Below are positions 30,544-30,546 of a stretch of 30,546 nt of DNA, piece by piece. Positions within the stretch are counted from its first letter, which is position 1. Each line of letters begins with the position of its first letter. The translations under genes were made by a program, and so were the position numbers. The notes below the pieces were generated by a model that saw only the letters and a program-made list of their open reading frames with translations, had not been told where the DNA came from and searched no databases. This stretch comes from CAYMPH01 sp964392365 (GTDB taxonomy: Bacteria > Spirochaetota > UBA4802 > UBA5550): positions 1 through 30,546 of the forward strand of contig CAYMPH010000028.1 in NCBI GenBank assembly GCA_964392365.1. The letters are read 5' to 3'.

Positions 30544-30546
30544 AAT

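Overview
The window is 30.5 kb of AT-rich bacterial chromosome, almost entirely coding, with most genes on the minus strand. It carries a full mreBCD-mrdA-rodA elongation operon, so the cell is elongated and makes peptidoglycan. Other traits are TTG and GTG starts, Shine-Dalgarno sites of the AGGAGG type, a RodA longer than the E. coli protein, and membrane and secreted proteins that I cannot place. These together suggest a Gram-negative lineage such as Spirochaetota. That placement is an inference from gene style; no rRNA or other phylogenetic marker was compared.

Layout. (1) 1-3.4 kb, minus: 3'-truncated comF, queC, and a large unrecognised 659-aa gene of visibly higher GC. (2) 3.6-4.5 kb, plus: a small four-helix membrane protein and a small Cys-rich protein, each with a recognisable promoter. 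(3) 4.5-5.8 kb, minus: a membrane-anchored or exported hypothetical. (4) 5.9-12.2 kb, minus: mreB, mreC, mreD, mrdA, rodA, then an HDAC-family deacetylase, tightly packed. (5) 12.4-14.1 kb, minus: two membrane-anchored proteins, one with TPRs. (6) 14.3-18.5 kb, minus: an RlmI-like methyltransferase, KDPG aldolase, a VOC protein and glmS. (7) 18.8-21.5 kb, minus: three overlapping genes for two multipass membrane proteins and an exported protein. (8) 22.0-24.3 kb, minus: acyl carrier protein, ketosynthase and PlsC acyltransferase. (9) 24.5-25.6 kb, plus: corA. (10) 25.6-28.9 kb, minus: two glycosyltransferase-like proteins and an exported protein. (11) 29.3-30.5 kb, plus: a tyrosine recombinase followed by a large imperfect palindrome.

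How the genes fit together. Much of the window serves the envelope: MreBCD, PBP2 and RodA build lateral wall; GlmS supplies glucosamine-6-phosphate for peptidoglycan; the ACP-ketosynthase-PlsC trio and the glycosyltransferase pair probably act on lipids or glycolipids.

The least ordinary DNA is between genes. A 133-bp imperfect palindrome at 15942-16074 has a diverged inverted copy at 18587-18690, and the pair flanks VOC-glmS. A GC-rich island of about 400 bp at 21601-22005 is bounded by near-identical 29-bp direct repeats and contains a 16-bp perfect hairpin. A palindrome of about 143 bp starts 13 bp after the recombinase gene. Two plus-strand genes have promoters so close to the start codon that leaderless mRNAs are likely. 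I see no tRNA, rRNA, CRISPR array or known defence system.
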